A stretch of DNA of 64,000 bases from Jatrophihabitans sp. (GCA_036389035.1 DASVQQ010000011.1:62001-126000), one strand, 5' to 3'. Positions 1 to 8,461 are shown, numbered from the stretch's first letter. The notes: generated from the letters alone by a model not told the origin. Translations and numbers: made by a program.

Positions 1-483
1 CTTGCGCCGGGCCTCCAGGTCACGCTCGAGGTAGGTGGCCAGCTGGTCGAGCACCGTGTCCAGCTGCCCGGTCAGCTCGGCCGAGCGCAGGATGCCGCGG
101 TAGAACGCCGGAAAGATCTTGGGGTGGCGGTCCAGGCAGGTCGAGAGCCGGTCACCGTCTCGCAGCGACTGCTCCACCTCGGCCATCATCCGGCGCACCG
201 AGCTGTTGCTGGCCTCGGCGCCGATGGTGTGCACCGCGTCGATCAGCGGCAGACCGGCCCGGACGAAGGCCGCCAGCTGGCGCGACAGGTGCATCAGCTC
301 GTCGCGCTTGACCCGCGGAGCGGTGATCTCGCTCTTCAGCAGGCTCGTCTTGGGCACCACCCGGATGTCTCGCAGGTCCCGCTCGTACAGGGCCAGCTCG
401 GCAGCCTCCCGGCTGGCCGCCTTCTCGGTGCCGCGCGCCGACTCCCCGGACGGCAGGGTCGCTGTGTAGCTGAAGCTGGGCAC
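1..483 (-). CDS. pilC: Type IV pilus inner-membrane platform protein PilC (type II secretion F domain), partial
   Basis: The reading frame is open from a GTG at 483 to the window edge, so only the N-terminal 161 residues are present. After a variable N-terminal region, the segment starting VKRDELMHLSRQLAAFVRAG is the classical opening of a T2SS_F domain. PilC/GspF proteins form the membrane platform that couples the cytoplasmic ATPases to pilin assembly. The start lies 4 bp after the pilB stop, with the ribosome binding site in the end of pilB, so the two are translationally linked. The gene is the last seen in the leftward pilus operon. The rest, including the membrane segments, lies outside the window. 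Confidence 0.9.
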   Translation of the reverse strand, partial: MPSFSYTATLPSGESARGTEKAASREAAELALYERDLRDIRVVPKTSLLKSEITAPRVKRDELMHLSRQLAAFVRAGLPLIDAVHTIGAEASNSSVRRMMAEVEQSLRDGDRLSTCLDRHPKIFPAFYRGILRSAELTGQLDTVLDQLATYLERDLEARRK

Positions 484-487
484 GTCC

Positions 488-2272
488 TCAGACCCCCATC
501 ACGTATACGGACCGCATGATCTCGGCGAGGTCGGTGGCGCCCTCGCGCACCAGGTTGGCGGCTTCTTCCAGCAGGGTGCTCATCCCCTCGGCCCGGGCGA
601 GCTTGCGCAGCTCGTCGTGCGAGGCGCGCTCGAGCACCAGCTCGCGGATGCCGTCGGACAGCGTCAACATCTCATAGACGCCGGTCCGTTCGAGGTAACC
701 GGTCCTGGCGCAGAAGTTGCAGCCGGCGCCGTGCAGGAACCCGTCGTCCGGGGCCTCGCCGTCGATGGCGCGCAGGAACGCCAGCTCCTCAGCGCTCGGC
801 TGGTAGGGCTCGCGGCAGTGCGGGCAGATCCGGCGCACCAGCCGCTGCGACAGCACCGCGGTGACCGAGGAGGCGATCAGGAAGGTCTCGATGCCCATGT
901 CGATCAGCCGGTGCAGTGCCGAGACCGAGTCGGTGGCGTGCAGCGAGGACAGCACGAAGTGCCCGGTCAACGCTGACTGGACCGCGATCCGGGCCGTCTC
1001 GACGTCACGCACCTCCCCCACCAGGATCACGTCCGGGTCCTGGCGCAGGATCGAGCGGAGCCCGCCGGCGAAGGTGATCCCGGCCTGCTCGTTGATCTGG
1101 ATCTGGTTGATCGAGGAGAAGGTGTACTCCACCGGGTCCTCGATAGTCATGATGTTGCGGTCCGGGCTGTTGATCTCGGCCAGTGACCCGTAGAGCGTGG
1201 TGGTCTTTCCGCTGCCGGTAGGCCCGGCGCAGATCACCATGCCGTAGGGCGCGCGCAGCATCGCGGCGTAGCGCCGCGCCATCGCCGCCGGCATGCCGAG
1301 TTGCTCCAGCTTGAACAGCGGCCGGCTCTTGTCCAGCAACCGCAGCACGACCTTCTCGCCGCCCACCACTGCTGTCGTCGAGACCCGGATGTCGACCGCG
1401 CGGCCCTCGATCTCGGTGCCGATCTGACCGTCCTGGGCGCGCCGTCGCTCGACGATGTTCATCCCGGCCAGGATCTTGATCCGGCTGACCATCGCCGGGC
1501 CCATCGAGCCCGGCAGGTCCAGCACGTCATGCAGCGCGCCGTCGATGCGGTAGCGCACCCGGACCCGGTCGTCCTGCGGCTCGATGTGGATGTCGGAGGC
1601 CCGGTCCCGTACCCCCTGGGCGATCATCATCTGCACCACCCGCACGACCGGCGCTTCGTCGGCGGTGGTGGGCGTGTCCATCCGGACGGTGTCGCGCCGC
1701 AGGCCGTCGCGGGCCTCGAACAGCTTGACCTGCGAGCTGACCCCGGTGATCGCGCGGTAGGTGTTGTCGATGGCCCGCAGCAAATCCGACTGGCCGGCCA
1801 CGGTGACCTGGACGTCCTGGCCCAGCAGCGCGCGCAGGCTGACGATGGTGGTCTCGCTCGGGTCGGCGACCGCCACCAGCACGATGCCCTCGTCGATGGA
1901 CAGCGGCAGCGCCGAGAGGGCGCGGGCGCTGTCGGCGGTGATCAGGCCGGCCACCTCGGGGTCCGGCGTCACGCTGCGCAGGTCGACGGCCGACACCGAA
2001 CTCTGCTCGGCGATCATCCGGGTCAGGTCGCGCTCGGTGATGATCCCGCGGTCGAGCAGCAGCCTGCCCAGCCGCTTGGTGGCTCCGTGCTGCGCCTCTT
2101 CCAGCGCCGCCACCACCTGGGCCTGGGTCGCCAGCCGGGCATCGACGATCAGCTCGCCCAGCCGGCGGCCACCCTCGCGCACCTCGAAGTCGGCCGGTGG
2201 TTGGGCGGCGGCCGGCGAGGGCGCCGGCTCCGGCGCGACCTCGTCGGCGTGGTGACGGCCCCGAAGCTTCAT
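488..2272 (-). CDS. pilB: Type IV pilus assembly ATPase PilB (GspE/PulE family)
   Basis: This 594-residue protein should be the extension motor that powers pilin polymerisation. It has an N-terminal GspE/MshEN-type domain (about 30-160), a Walker A GPTGSGKTTT near residue 349, an Asp box (IEDPVEY), a Walker B with VILVGEVRD near 417, and a His box (SLHATDSVSA). Two CxxC pairs near 482 (CPHC) and 518 (CNFC) form the zinc site typical of PilB/GspE. All catalytic motifs are intact. The ATG overlaps the pilT stop by 4 bp (ATGA), and pilC follows 4 bp after its stop, so pilT-pilB-pilC form a tight operon. Confidence 0.96.
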   Translation of the reverse strand: MKLRGRHHADEVAPEPAPSPAAAQPPADFEVREGGRRLGELIVDARLATQAQVVAALEEAQHGATKRLGRLLLDRGIITERDLTRMIAEQSSVSAVDLRSVTPDPEVAGLITADSARALSALPLSIDEGIVLVAVADPSETTIVSLRALLGQDVQVTVAGQSDLLRAIDNTYRAITGVSSQVKLFEARDGLRRDTVRMDTPTTADEAPVVRVVQMMIAQGVRDRASDIHIEPQDDRVRVRYRIDGALHDVLDLPGSMGPAMVSRIKILAGMNIVERRRAQDGQIGTEIEGRAVDIRVSTTAVVGGEKVVLRLLDKSRPLFKLEQLGMPAAMARRYAAMLRAPYGMVICAGPTGSGKTTTLYGSLAEINSPDRNIMTIEDPVEYTFSSINQIQINEQAGITFAGGLRSILRQDPDVILVGEVRDVETARIAVQSALTGHFVLSSLHATDSVSALHRLIDMGIETFLIASSVTAVLSQRLVRRICPHCREPYQPSAEELAFLRAIDGEAPDDGFLHGAGCNFCARTGYLERTGVYEMLTLSDGIRELVLERASHDELRKLARAEGMSTLLEEAANLVREGATDLAEIMRSVYVMGV

Positions 2273-3363
2273 ACCGTCACACCCACTCGCGGACGCGGCA
2301 CGGTGATGATGTCCTTGGGATACAGGCTGCGTGCCAGGGCGTCGTCGTAGCTGATCTGGTTCTGCTGCACCAGCGCCGACAGCGACTGCTCGAAGGTCAC
2401 CATCCCGTCGCGCTGGCCGGTGAGCAGGACGTTTCGGAGTTGGTGGGTCTTGCCCTCCTTGATCAGGCCACGCGCCGGCGAGGTGGCCACCAGCACCTCG
2501 TAGGCGGCGATCATGCCGCCACCGGTCCGGGGCAGCAGGCGCTGGTAGACGATCCCGGTCAGCGCCGCGGCGAGCTGGACCCGAACCTGTGCCTGCTGCT
2601 CGCCCGGAAAGACGTCGATGATCCGCGACAGCGCCTGCGCGGTGTCGTTGGTGTGCAGGGTGGCGAACACCAGGTGGCCGGTCTCGGCGATGGTGAGCGC
2701 GAACCGGATCGACTCCAGGTCGCGCATCTCACCGACCAGCAGCACATCCGGGTCCTCCCGCAGGGCGGCCCGCAGGGCGTCGGGGAACGACGCGGTGTCC
2801 GAGCCGACCTCGCGCTGGCTGATCGCCGAGCGCTTGTGCTCGTGCACGTACTCGATCGGATCCTCGATGGTGAGGATGTGACAGGCGCGCTGGGTGTTGA
2901 TCCGGTCGATCATCGCGGCCAGGGTGGTGGACTTGCCGGAACCGGTGGGACCGGTGACCAGCACCAGGCCCTGATGCTGGCGGGTGAAGCTCTCCAGCAC
3001 CGGTGGCAGCCCCAGCTGCTCCATGGTCGGCACCTGGCGCGGGATCATCCGCAACGCCACCGTGGTCTGGTCCCGCTGGCTGAAGGCGTTGCCTCGGATC
3101 CGGGCCTGGTCGCGCCAGCTGAAGGAGAAGTCGTACTCGTGCAGGCCGGCGAAGGCGCTGAACTGGGAAGGGCTGAGCACTTCGGCCAGCAGCGCCTCGG
3201 TGTCGACCGCGCTGAGCTTGGGCTCGTCGGGCACCGGACGCAGCTCGCCGTGCACGCGGAATTGCGGCGCCAGCCCAGCCGTCAGCAGCAGGTCGGTGCC
3301 GCCGGCCTGCCAGAGCGCCTCCAGCAGCGCGTCGATCCGGCTGCCGATGTGATGACCGAGCAT
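2269..3363 (-). CDS. pilT: Type IV pilus twitching motility ATPase PilT
   Basis: PilT is the retraction motor that depolymerises type IV pili. The 364-residue product has a Walker A GPTGSGKSTT near residue 139, the Asp box IEDPIEY, the Walker B VLLVGEMRD, the His box TLHTNDTAQA and a C-terminal ARGLIKEGK segment matching the PilT AIRNLIRE region. I chose the ATG at 3363 (MLGHHIGSRI) because family similarity starts there. An in-frame upstream extension runs into the pilA 3' hairpin and has no homologous look. The stop overlaps the pilB start by 4 bp. A PilT implies a retractable pilus rather than a secretion-only pseudopilus. Confidence 0.95.
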   Translation of the reverse strand: MLGHHIGSRIDALLEALWQAGGTDLLLTAGLAPQFRVHGELRPVPDEPKLSAVDTEALLAEVLSPSQFSAFAGLHEYDFSFSWRDQARIRGNAFSQRDQTTVALRMIPRQVPTMEQLGLPPVLESFTRQHQGLVLVTGPTGSGKSTTLAAMIDRINTQRACHILTIEDPIEYVHEHKRSAISQREVGSDTASFPDALRAALREDPDVLLVGEMRDLESIRFALTIAETGHLVFATLHTNDTAQALSRIIDVFPGEQQAQVRVQLAAALTGIVYQRLLPRTGGGMIAAYEVLVATSPARGLIKEGKTHQLRNVLLTGQRDGMVTFEQSLSALVQQNQISYDDALARSLYPKDIITVPRPRVGVTV

Positions 3364-3408
3364 GGAGAAGTGCCTTTCACAAGGACGTGCTGAGTGGGTG
3401 ACCCGGCT

Positions 3409-3442
3409 GAGGCAGGGCCGCCCCGTGGGGCGACCCTGCCTC
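3409..3442 (-). terminator. Stable hairpin between pilA and pilT
   Basis: Two 16-nt arms (3409-3424 and 3427-3442) pair with a single mismatch around a minimal loop. The hairpin sits 5 nt after the pilA stop and about 45 nt before pilT. There is no clear U tract. It may be a partial terminator or a 3' stabiliser that lets the major pilin mRNA outnumber the motor mRNAs; this role is inferred. Confidence 0.6.
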
Positions 3443-3446
3443 GGTG

Positions 3447-3794
3447 CTAGGACGGGCAGCCGGTCAGGCCGTTTGCGCCGACGTTGCCGTTGGTGTTGTC
3501 GTAGGTGACGGTGTAGCCGTTGGTGGTCGAGGGCACCTCGCGCAACAGCCTGGCGGTCACCAGCGCGGGCATGTTGGCGGCGTAGCTGCCGTTCTTGGCG
3601 AAGTAGGCCTCGGAGGCGACCTCGACGTTCTTGACGTCGGACTTGCACGCCGAGACGTTGCCGCGGTCGGTGATGCCGCCGACGGCGAAGACGACGATCC
3701 CGGCCAGCACGCCCAGGATGACGATCACGATGAGGAGCTCGATGAGCGTGAATCCGCTCTCTTCCTCGCGCGCCTTACGCAGTTGTTCCAGCAT
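3447..3794 (-). CDS. pilA: Type IV major prepilin (PilA-like)
   Basis: This 115-residue prepilin has a charged leader (MLEQLRKAREEESG), then the class III signal G|FTLIELLIVIVILGVLAGI. Glu5 of the mature N-methylated helix is conserved. PilD-type cleavage would fall after the Gly, leaving a mature pilin of about 101 residues. The C-terminal half is a short globular domain with two Cys (SACKSD and the terminal GCPS) placed to form the usual D-region disulphide. The ATG at 3794 is preceded by AAGGGGG, a strong ribosome binding site; an earlier in-frame ATG has no good site. The gene overlaps the end of the CpaE-like gene by 20 bp. Confidence 0.93.
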   Translation of the reverse strand: MLEQLRKAREEESGFTLIELLIVIVILGVLAGIVVFAVGGITDRGNVSACKSDVKNVEVASEAYFAKNGSYAANMPALVTARLLREVPSTTNGYTVTYDNTNGNVGANGLTGCPS

Positions 3795-4947
3795 TGCTTC
3801 CCCCTTGGTGAGGCGAGCAGCCAAGGCGGCTGTCGCGGTCTTGAGCTGCCCGGACGCCAGCTGACGTGGGCAGGACGGCCGCGTAGCTGTCAGCGAACCG
3901 CTGAATCGCCACGCTGACGGGATGCCGTGGGTGCGCGGCCATCAACGGCACCCCCCGGTTGATCGATGCCGCGACATCGCTGCTGGAGGGCACGTGCGCG
4001 GCGATCGGCCCGCGTACGACCGCGGCCACCTCCGCCGCCGAGATCGCGGCCCGGGTGTCCGAGCGGTTGAACAGCACCGCACGGGCAGCTCGCGAGTAGC
4101 CCAGCAGGTCCAGGATGTCGAGGGTCACGCGCAGGTTCTTCAACGCCGGGCGCTCGGGCGTGGCCACCACGACGTGGTGATGGGCGTGGTCCAGCGTTGC
4201 CAGCACCGCGGGTGAGAATCGCGCCGGCAGGTCGACGACGATGACGTCGTACCGGCTGACCAGGGCGCGCAGCAGCCGGCCGAGTTTCGCCGGCCTGATC
4301 CGCTCGGCGTCACCGGGCGTCACCGGCGCAAGGATGCAGTCCAGGCCGGTTTGCGGGGACACGGTCACCAGCTCGCCGGAGTCCACCAGCTCGCCGACCT
4401 CGCGCTTGCCGGTGAGATAGGTCAGCGTCCGGCTGGTGTCCAGGTCCAGCACCGAGGCGACGTCGCCGGATTCCAGATCGAGGTCCAGCAGGCACACCCG
4501 TCGCTGGCCCTCACCCTGAAGGGCGATCGCCAGATTGGTCGCCAGGGTGGTCTTGCCACAGCCGCCCTTGGCGGCGAACACCGCGAAGATCTTGCCCTCG
4601 GCCTGCGGCGCGGTCACGGCCGAACACGCATGGGCGATCTTGTCGTGAGCGGCGACGTCGAGCACCGTGTGCGCGCCGGCGGCCAGGGCGCGCGTGATCT
4701 CGGCGTCGGTCGGCCGATCCCGGATCAGGATCACCAGTGCCGCCGGATGCTCCACGGTGACCTGCGCGGTGAATCGCAGCGCCTCGTCGATGGGGACCGA
4801 GGCGCCGATCACCACCGGGCAACGGCCGGTCACATTCGCCAGCAGCACCGAGACCTTGCCCAGCGTCGACACGATCTGCAGCTCGCCGCCGATGGCCGCC
4901 GCCAGCACCTGTGCCGCCAGCGGGTCGGACTCGCAGACGATCGTCAC
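3775..4947 (-). CDS. CpaE/MinD-like ATPase with atypical receiver-like N-terminus
   Basis: The 390-residue protein has an N-terminal domain (about 1-115) resembling the degenerate receiver fold of CpaE, then a ParA/MinD ATPase with the deviant Walker A motif AAKGGCGKTT near residue 125 and a DLDLESGD switch region. CpaE proteins localise Tad/Flp pilus machineries to a cell site. Here the gene is first in an operon encoding PilA, PilT, PilB and PilC, and may set where pili assemble. I chose the GTG at 4947 because GGGGGGAGGGTGAC lies just before it; the frame is open further upstream, but that part has no family similarity. Its last 20 bp overlap pilA and carry the pilA ribosome binding site. 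Confidence 0.85.
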   Translation of the reverse strand: MTIVCESDPLAAQVLAAAIGGELQIVSTLGKVSVLLANVTGRCPVVIGASVPIDEALRFTAQVTVEHPAALVILIRDRPTDAEITRALAAGAHTVLDVAAHDKIAHACSAVTAPQAEGKIFAVFAAKGGCGKTTLATNLAIALQGEGQRRVCLLDLDLESGDVASVLDLDTSRTLTYLTGKREVGELVDSGELVTVSPQTGLDCILAPVTPGDAERIRPAKLGRLLRALVSRYDVIVVDLPARFSPAVLATLDHAHHHVVVATPERPALKNLRVTLDILDLLGYSRAARAVLFNRSDTRAAISAAEVAAVVRGPIAAHVPSSSDVAASINRGVPLMAAHPRHPVSVAIQRFADSYAAVLPTSAGVRAAQDRDSRLGCSPHQGGSNAGTTA

Positions 4948-5221
4948 GTCACCCTCCCCCCGTTGGCACTGCTCACATCGTGTGAAGTGAGCGTGACGGA
5001 TTCCGGCTGGATGACACAGCGGGCGATCGGACAGACCTGACGTCCACTGATCGGATGACAGCCGCGCGCGGGGGGTGTTCAGCAGGTCGCGTTGTGTAAT
5101 CGAGACCAGGCATAACAGGCGTATCGCGTGAGCCTTGAGCAGAACTTTAGGCACCAAATAAGGCTGGAGTGTGCTTTCATAAGAGCGGCGTTAAATAGAA
5201 GTACGGCCTTAACGGGGGGCT
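4948..5221. promoter_or_regulatory. Divergent intergenic region between the pilus operon and the LuxR-type regulator
   Basis: This 274-bp gap separates the leftward CpaE-pilA-pilT-pilB-pilC operon from the rightward regulator. Its right half (about 5090-5215) is clearly richer in A+T than the flanking genes. It must hold the promoters of both units. A purine-rich site (ACGGGGGGCT) precedes the regulator ATG. I could not assign a convincing -35/-10 pair. Confidence 0.55.
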
Positions 5222-5950
5222 ATGGAGATCAGCACAGCGGTTGAGTCAACCGTTGCTGCCCGACGTGCCCCACATGTGCAAGAACATGCCTCGTCGGCAG
5301 CCCGGTTGATCATCGTCGACAGTCACCCGGTCACCCGGCTCGGACTGGCGCTGATGGTGAACGGCCAGCCCGACCTGCACACCGTCGCCGAGGCCGGCAC
5401 CGCCGCCGAGGCGATCGGCCTGATCGGCGCATTGCGGCCCGACGTGGTCACGATCGGGCTGTCCCTGCCCGACCGTCCCGGCCTGGAACTGGCCGCCGAG
5501 TTGCGCGACCGCTTCGAAGGCCTGGGCATCGTGATCTTCACCGCGCGCGGCGAGGACGATGTGCTGTTCCGCGCCCTGGAGACCGGCGCCTCCGCGTTCG
5601 TGTCGAAGCGGGCGTCATCACCGGAGATCCTCGGCGCCATCCGGCATGCCGCGGTCGCCGCGTCCTCCTTCAGCTCCCGGGGATTGGCGGCCGCCCTGCG
5701 ACGGCGCCAGCTCGCCCCGGCGCTACCGGTGCTCAGCGAGCGTGAACGCCAGGTGCTCAGCCTGCTGCTGGCCGGGCTCTCGGTGCCGGACCTGGCGGTT
5801 CGGCTGCACATCAGCGCCTCGACCGCCAAGACCTACGTCGCACGCCTGTACGACAAGCTCGGAGCCAACAGCAAGGCCCAGGCGCTGCTGACCGCGGTCC
5901 GGTTGGGGCTCGTCGAAAGCGCCCCGGCGCCCACGCGGTCGGCGGTCTGA
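5222..5950 (+). CDS. NarL/LuxR-type response regulator with a degenerate receiver
   Basis: The 242-residue protein has a receiver-like domain (about 28-145) and a C-terminal LuxR/GerE helix-turn-helix (about 170-232, LSERERQVLSLLLAGLSV). Phosphorylation residues are partly lost. The position after DVVTI that is normally the phosphoacceptor Asp is Gly79 (VVTIGLSLPD), and the acidic pair is reduced to Asp33-Ser34. Thr107 (IFTARG) and Lys129 (VSKRAS) are kept. It is therefore probably not controlled by aspartyl phosphorylation. It lies divergently beside the pilus operon and could regulate it, which is inference. The first 27 residues are an unstructured extension. Confidence 0.9.
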   Translation: MEISTAVESTVAARRAPHVQEHASSAARLIIVDSHPVTRLGLALMVNGQPDLHTVAEAGTAAEAIGLIGALRPDVVTIGLSLPDRPGLELAAELRDRFEGLGIVIFTARGEDDVLFRALETGASAFVSKRASSPEILGAIRHAAVAASSFSSRGLAAALRRRQLAPALPVLSERERQVLSLLLAGLSVPDLAVRLHISASTAKTYVARLYDKLGANSKAQALLTAVRLGLVESAPAPTRSAV

Positions 5951-6000
5951 GCGGCCATCCACGGTCTGCGCGGTCGGCACCCTGGGCGGTCTGAGCGGCC
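5941..6000. repeat. Direct repeat duplicating the regulator stop region
   Basis: The 16-mer GGCGGTCTGAGCGGCC, which contains the TGA of the LuxR-type gene, occurs at 5941-5956 and again at 5985-6000, 44 bp apart. It fits the pattern of duplicated gene ends seen elsewhere in the window. Confidence 0.7.
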
Positions 6001-6020
6001 GTCCCGCGATCTGAGCAGGG

Positions 6021-7070
6021 TCAGGCGTCTGACGTGCGGGCGATCGTCGCGCTGGCCCGGCGAACCGTCGGAGCCGGCCCCGCCGGGATCGACTCGGTCA
6101 GAAAGGCGTAGCTGTGGGCCAGCACGTTGGCGGCCCGGGAGCCGGCCGCTGCCTGGCTCAGCACCGCGGTCAGCCAGTCGGAGATGTCACCCCAGCCCGG
6201 AGCGGCCAGCGAGCCGCCGACCTGCTGCACCGACAGCGCCGCGCACAGGTTGGCGAAGGCCAGCCGGTTGCGCAACGGCCAGTCCCGCAGCGTCGCCAGC
6301 ACGAAAGCCGCCGCGAACACATCCCCGGCGCCGGTGGCGTCGACCTCGTTCACCGGCAGCGAGGGAACCCACTCCTCCTCACCGGTCACCGAGTCGATCG
6401 CGATCGATCCCTGCCCGCCGCAGGTCACCACCACGACCGGCACCGAATCGGCCAGCTGGAGCAGGGCGGCCCGTGGGTCGTCGGTGCGGGTGTAGGCCAT
6501 CGCCTCGGTGCTGTTGGGCAGGAAGGCGTGCAGCTGCTCGAGCTGCTCCAGCACGGCCGGTGACCACTGCTGGCTCGGGTCCCATCCCACGTCACCGAAC
6601 AGCAGCATCCCCCGCTCGGCGGCGGTGCTCACCCAGGACTCCGGCTCCTGGCCCAGGTGCACCACGCCGGCGGCCGCGGACGGCGGATCCGCCAGCAGGT
6701 CACTGGCCGGGATCGGTGACGGGTGGCTGTGGGTCACCATCGCCCGGTCGCGGTGCACCGCCATCGACACGGTCACCGGCGAGTGCCAGTGCGCCAACCG
6801 GCGTGAGCGGGACAGGTCGACGTGCTCCTGCTCGGCCAGCGTCCGCCACAGGAAGTCGCCGTAGACGTCATCGCCGAAGACAGCCGCCAGGCTGGTACGC
6901 AGCCCCAACCGGCTGGCCGCGATCGCCAGGTTCGCCACCCCGCCGGGACAGGAGCCCATTCCCTCGGCCAGCATCTCGGTGCCCTGGGCGGGCAGGGCAG
7001 GCAGGCCGGTGAGCACCACGTCGAAGAACACCGTGCCCTGCATGATCACGTCGAAGTCCGGCTCGGCCAC
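6021..7070 (-). CDS. PfkB-family carbohydrate kinase
   Basis: This 349-residue ribokinase/fructokinase-family enzyme should phosphorylate a sugar with ATP. The N-terminal glycine-rich segment GSCPGGVANLAIAASRLG matches PfkB signature 1. The DATGAGDVFAAAF near residue 247 is signature 2, holding the anion hole and catalytic Asp. The start is a GTG at 7070. The gene is divergent from a family 4 glycosidase only 56 bp away, which suggests a small sugar or glycoside utilisation locus. The exact sugar cannot be read from the sequence. The C-terminus (about 320-349) is an Ala/Arg-rich tail. Confidence 0.88.
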   Translation of the reverse strand: MAEPDFDVIMQGTVFFDVVLTGLPALPAQGTEMLAEGMGSCPGGVANLAIAASRLGLRTSLAAVFGDDVYGDFLWRTLAEQEHVDLSRSRRLAHWHSPVTVSMAVHRDRAMVTHSHPSPIPASDLLADPPSAAAGVVHLGQEPESWVSTAAERGMLLFGDVGWDPSQQWSPAVLEQLEQLHAFLPNSTEAMAYTRTDDPRAALLQLADSVPVVVVTCGGQGSIAIDSVTGEEEWVPSLPVNEVDATGAGDVFAAAFVLATLRDWPLRNRLAFANLCAALSVQQVGGSLAAPGWGDISDWLTAVLSQAAAGSRAANVLAHSYAFLTESIPAGPAPTVRRASATIARTSDA

Positions 7071-7080
7071 GGTATGAGAG

Positions 7081-7126
7081 TGCCACCTCAGAGGGGTATT
7101 GCCACCTCTTATTAGGGTATTGCCCC
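7081..7126. promoter_or_regulatory. Direct repeats and leaderless-type promoter between pfkB-like and GH4 genes
   Basis: The words TGCCACCTC (7081-7089 and 7100-7108) and GGGTATTGCC (7094-7103 and 7115-7124) each occur twice, spaced 19 and 21 bp, so they recur about every two helical turns. This fits an operator for a regulator acting on both genes. The hexamer TAGGGT (7113-7118) lies 8 nt before the GH4 ATG and could be the -10 of a leaderless transcript. Confidence 0.5.
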
Positions 7127-8461
7127 ATGCGGCTGGTGATCGTGGGCGGCGGCGGCTTTAGGGTGCCGCTGGTCCACCGGGCGCTGCGACGCCGCCCGGA
7201 GCTCGGAATCACCGAACTGGTGCTCTGTGACCTCGATGCCGCCCGGCTGGCCACCATCGGCCGGGTGCTCGAGCCCGATCCGGCGATCCGGCTCAGGCTG
7301 GAGACCTCGCCGGCGCGGGCTCTGCCGGACGCGGACTTCGTGTTCTCCGCGATCCGGGTCGGTGGGGCGGCCGGCCGGGTCGCCGACGAGCGCCGGGCGC
7401 TGTCGGCCGGCGTGCTGGGACAGGAAACGGTCGGAGCCGGCGGCCTGGCCTACGGGCTGCGGACCCTGCCGGTCGCGCTGGACCTGGCCCGGACGGTCGC
7501 CGACCTCGCGCCGCGGGCCTGGCTGATCAACTTCACCAACCCGGCCGGCATGATTACCGAGGCCAGCCGGGCGGTGCTGGGTGACCGGGTGATCGGAATC
7601 TGCGACTCGCCGGTGGGGCTGATCCGGCGGGTCTGCCGGGCGCTGGACGTGCCCGAGGCCGAGCTGCGGACCGGCCGGGTGGCGCCCGACTACGCCGGCA
7701 TCAATCATCTCGGCTGGCTGCGGTCCCTACGCCGGGACGGCCGGGACCTGCTGCCGGACCTGCTCGGCTCCGACGCGCTGATCGAGTCCTTCGAGGAGGG
7801 CCGGCTGTTCGGAGCGCCGCTGCTGCGGGCGCTGGGCGCTGTGCCGAACGAGTACCTGCACTACTACTACAACACCGCCGACGTCCTCGCCGCGCTGGCC
7901 GCCGGCCCGACCCGGGGCGAGTTTCTGCAGCGGGAGCAACAGGATTTCTACGCGACCGCGGCGGCTGACCCGGCGGCGGCTGCGACGCTGTGGGAGGCGG
8001 CCAGGCGGCGCCGGGAGGAGAGCTACCTGGCTGAGGCGCGCTCGCCGGAGCAACCCCGCGACGAGCAGGATCTGGCCGGGGGTGGCTATGAGGAGGTCGC
8101 GCTGGAGTTGATGCGGGCCCTGTCGGGCGGGCCGGCGACCAGCCTGATCGTCAACGTGGCCAACGGTGACACCTTGCCCGGGCTGCCGGCCGACCTGGTG
8201 ATCGAGGCGGTGTGCCGGGTCGATTCCACCGGCGCCCGGCCGGCGCCCGCGCCCGCGCTGGAGCTGCACCAGTTAGGGCTGATCGCCTCGGTGCGGGCCG
8301 CCGAACGCGCCGCCATCGAGGCGATCAGGACCGGGTCCTACGAGCTCGCGCTGCGAGCGTTCGCGCTCCATCCGCTGGTGGGCTCGGCGCGGATCGCGCA
8401 GGACCTGCTCACCGATCTGCTGCTGGCCGACCCCGCGCTGGCCCGGCTGCTGGCGCGGTGA
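7127..8461 (+). CDS. Glycoside hydrolase family 4, 6-phospho-beta-glucosidase-like
   Basis: The 444-residue enzyme belongs to the NAD- and metal-dependent GH4 family, which cleaves phosphorylated or free glycosides by a redox mechanism. It has the N-terminal nucleotide-binding loop VIVGGGGF, the conserved INFTNPAGMITEA near residue 134, GICDSPVGLIRRV, and GINHLGW near 191. Length is normal for the family. The start ATG has no ribosome binding site but a -10-like hexamer 8 nt upstream, so a leaderless mRNA is likely. It is paired divergently with a PfkB kinase. Whether the substrate is a 6-phospho-beta-glucoside is inferred from family resemblance. Confidence 0.88.
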   Translation: MRLVIVGGGGFRVPLVHRALRRRPELGITELVLCDLDAARLATIGRVLEPDPAIRLRLETSPARALPDADFVFSAIRVGGAAGRVADERRALSAGVLGQETVGAGGLAYGLRTLPVALDLARTVADLAPRAWLINFTNPAGMITEASRAVLGDRVIGICDSPVGLIRRVCRALDVPEAELRTGRVAPDYAGINHLGWLRSLRRDGRDLLPDLLGSDALIESFEEGRLFGAPLLRALGAVPNEYLHYYYNTADVLAALAAGPTRGEFLQREQQDFYATAAADPAAAATLWEAARRRREESYLAEARSPEQPRDEQDLAGGGYEEVALELMRALSGGPATSLIVNVANGDTLPGLPADLVIEAVCRVDSTGARPAPAPALELHQLGLIASVRAAERAAIEAIRTGSYELALRAFALHPLVGSARIAQDLLTDLLLADPALARLLAR

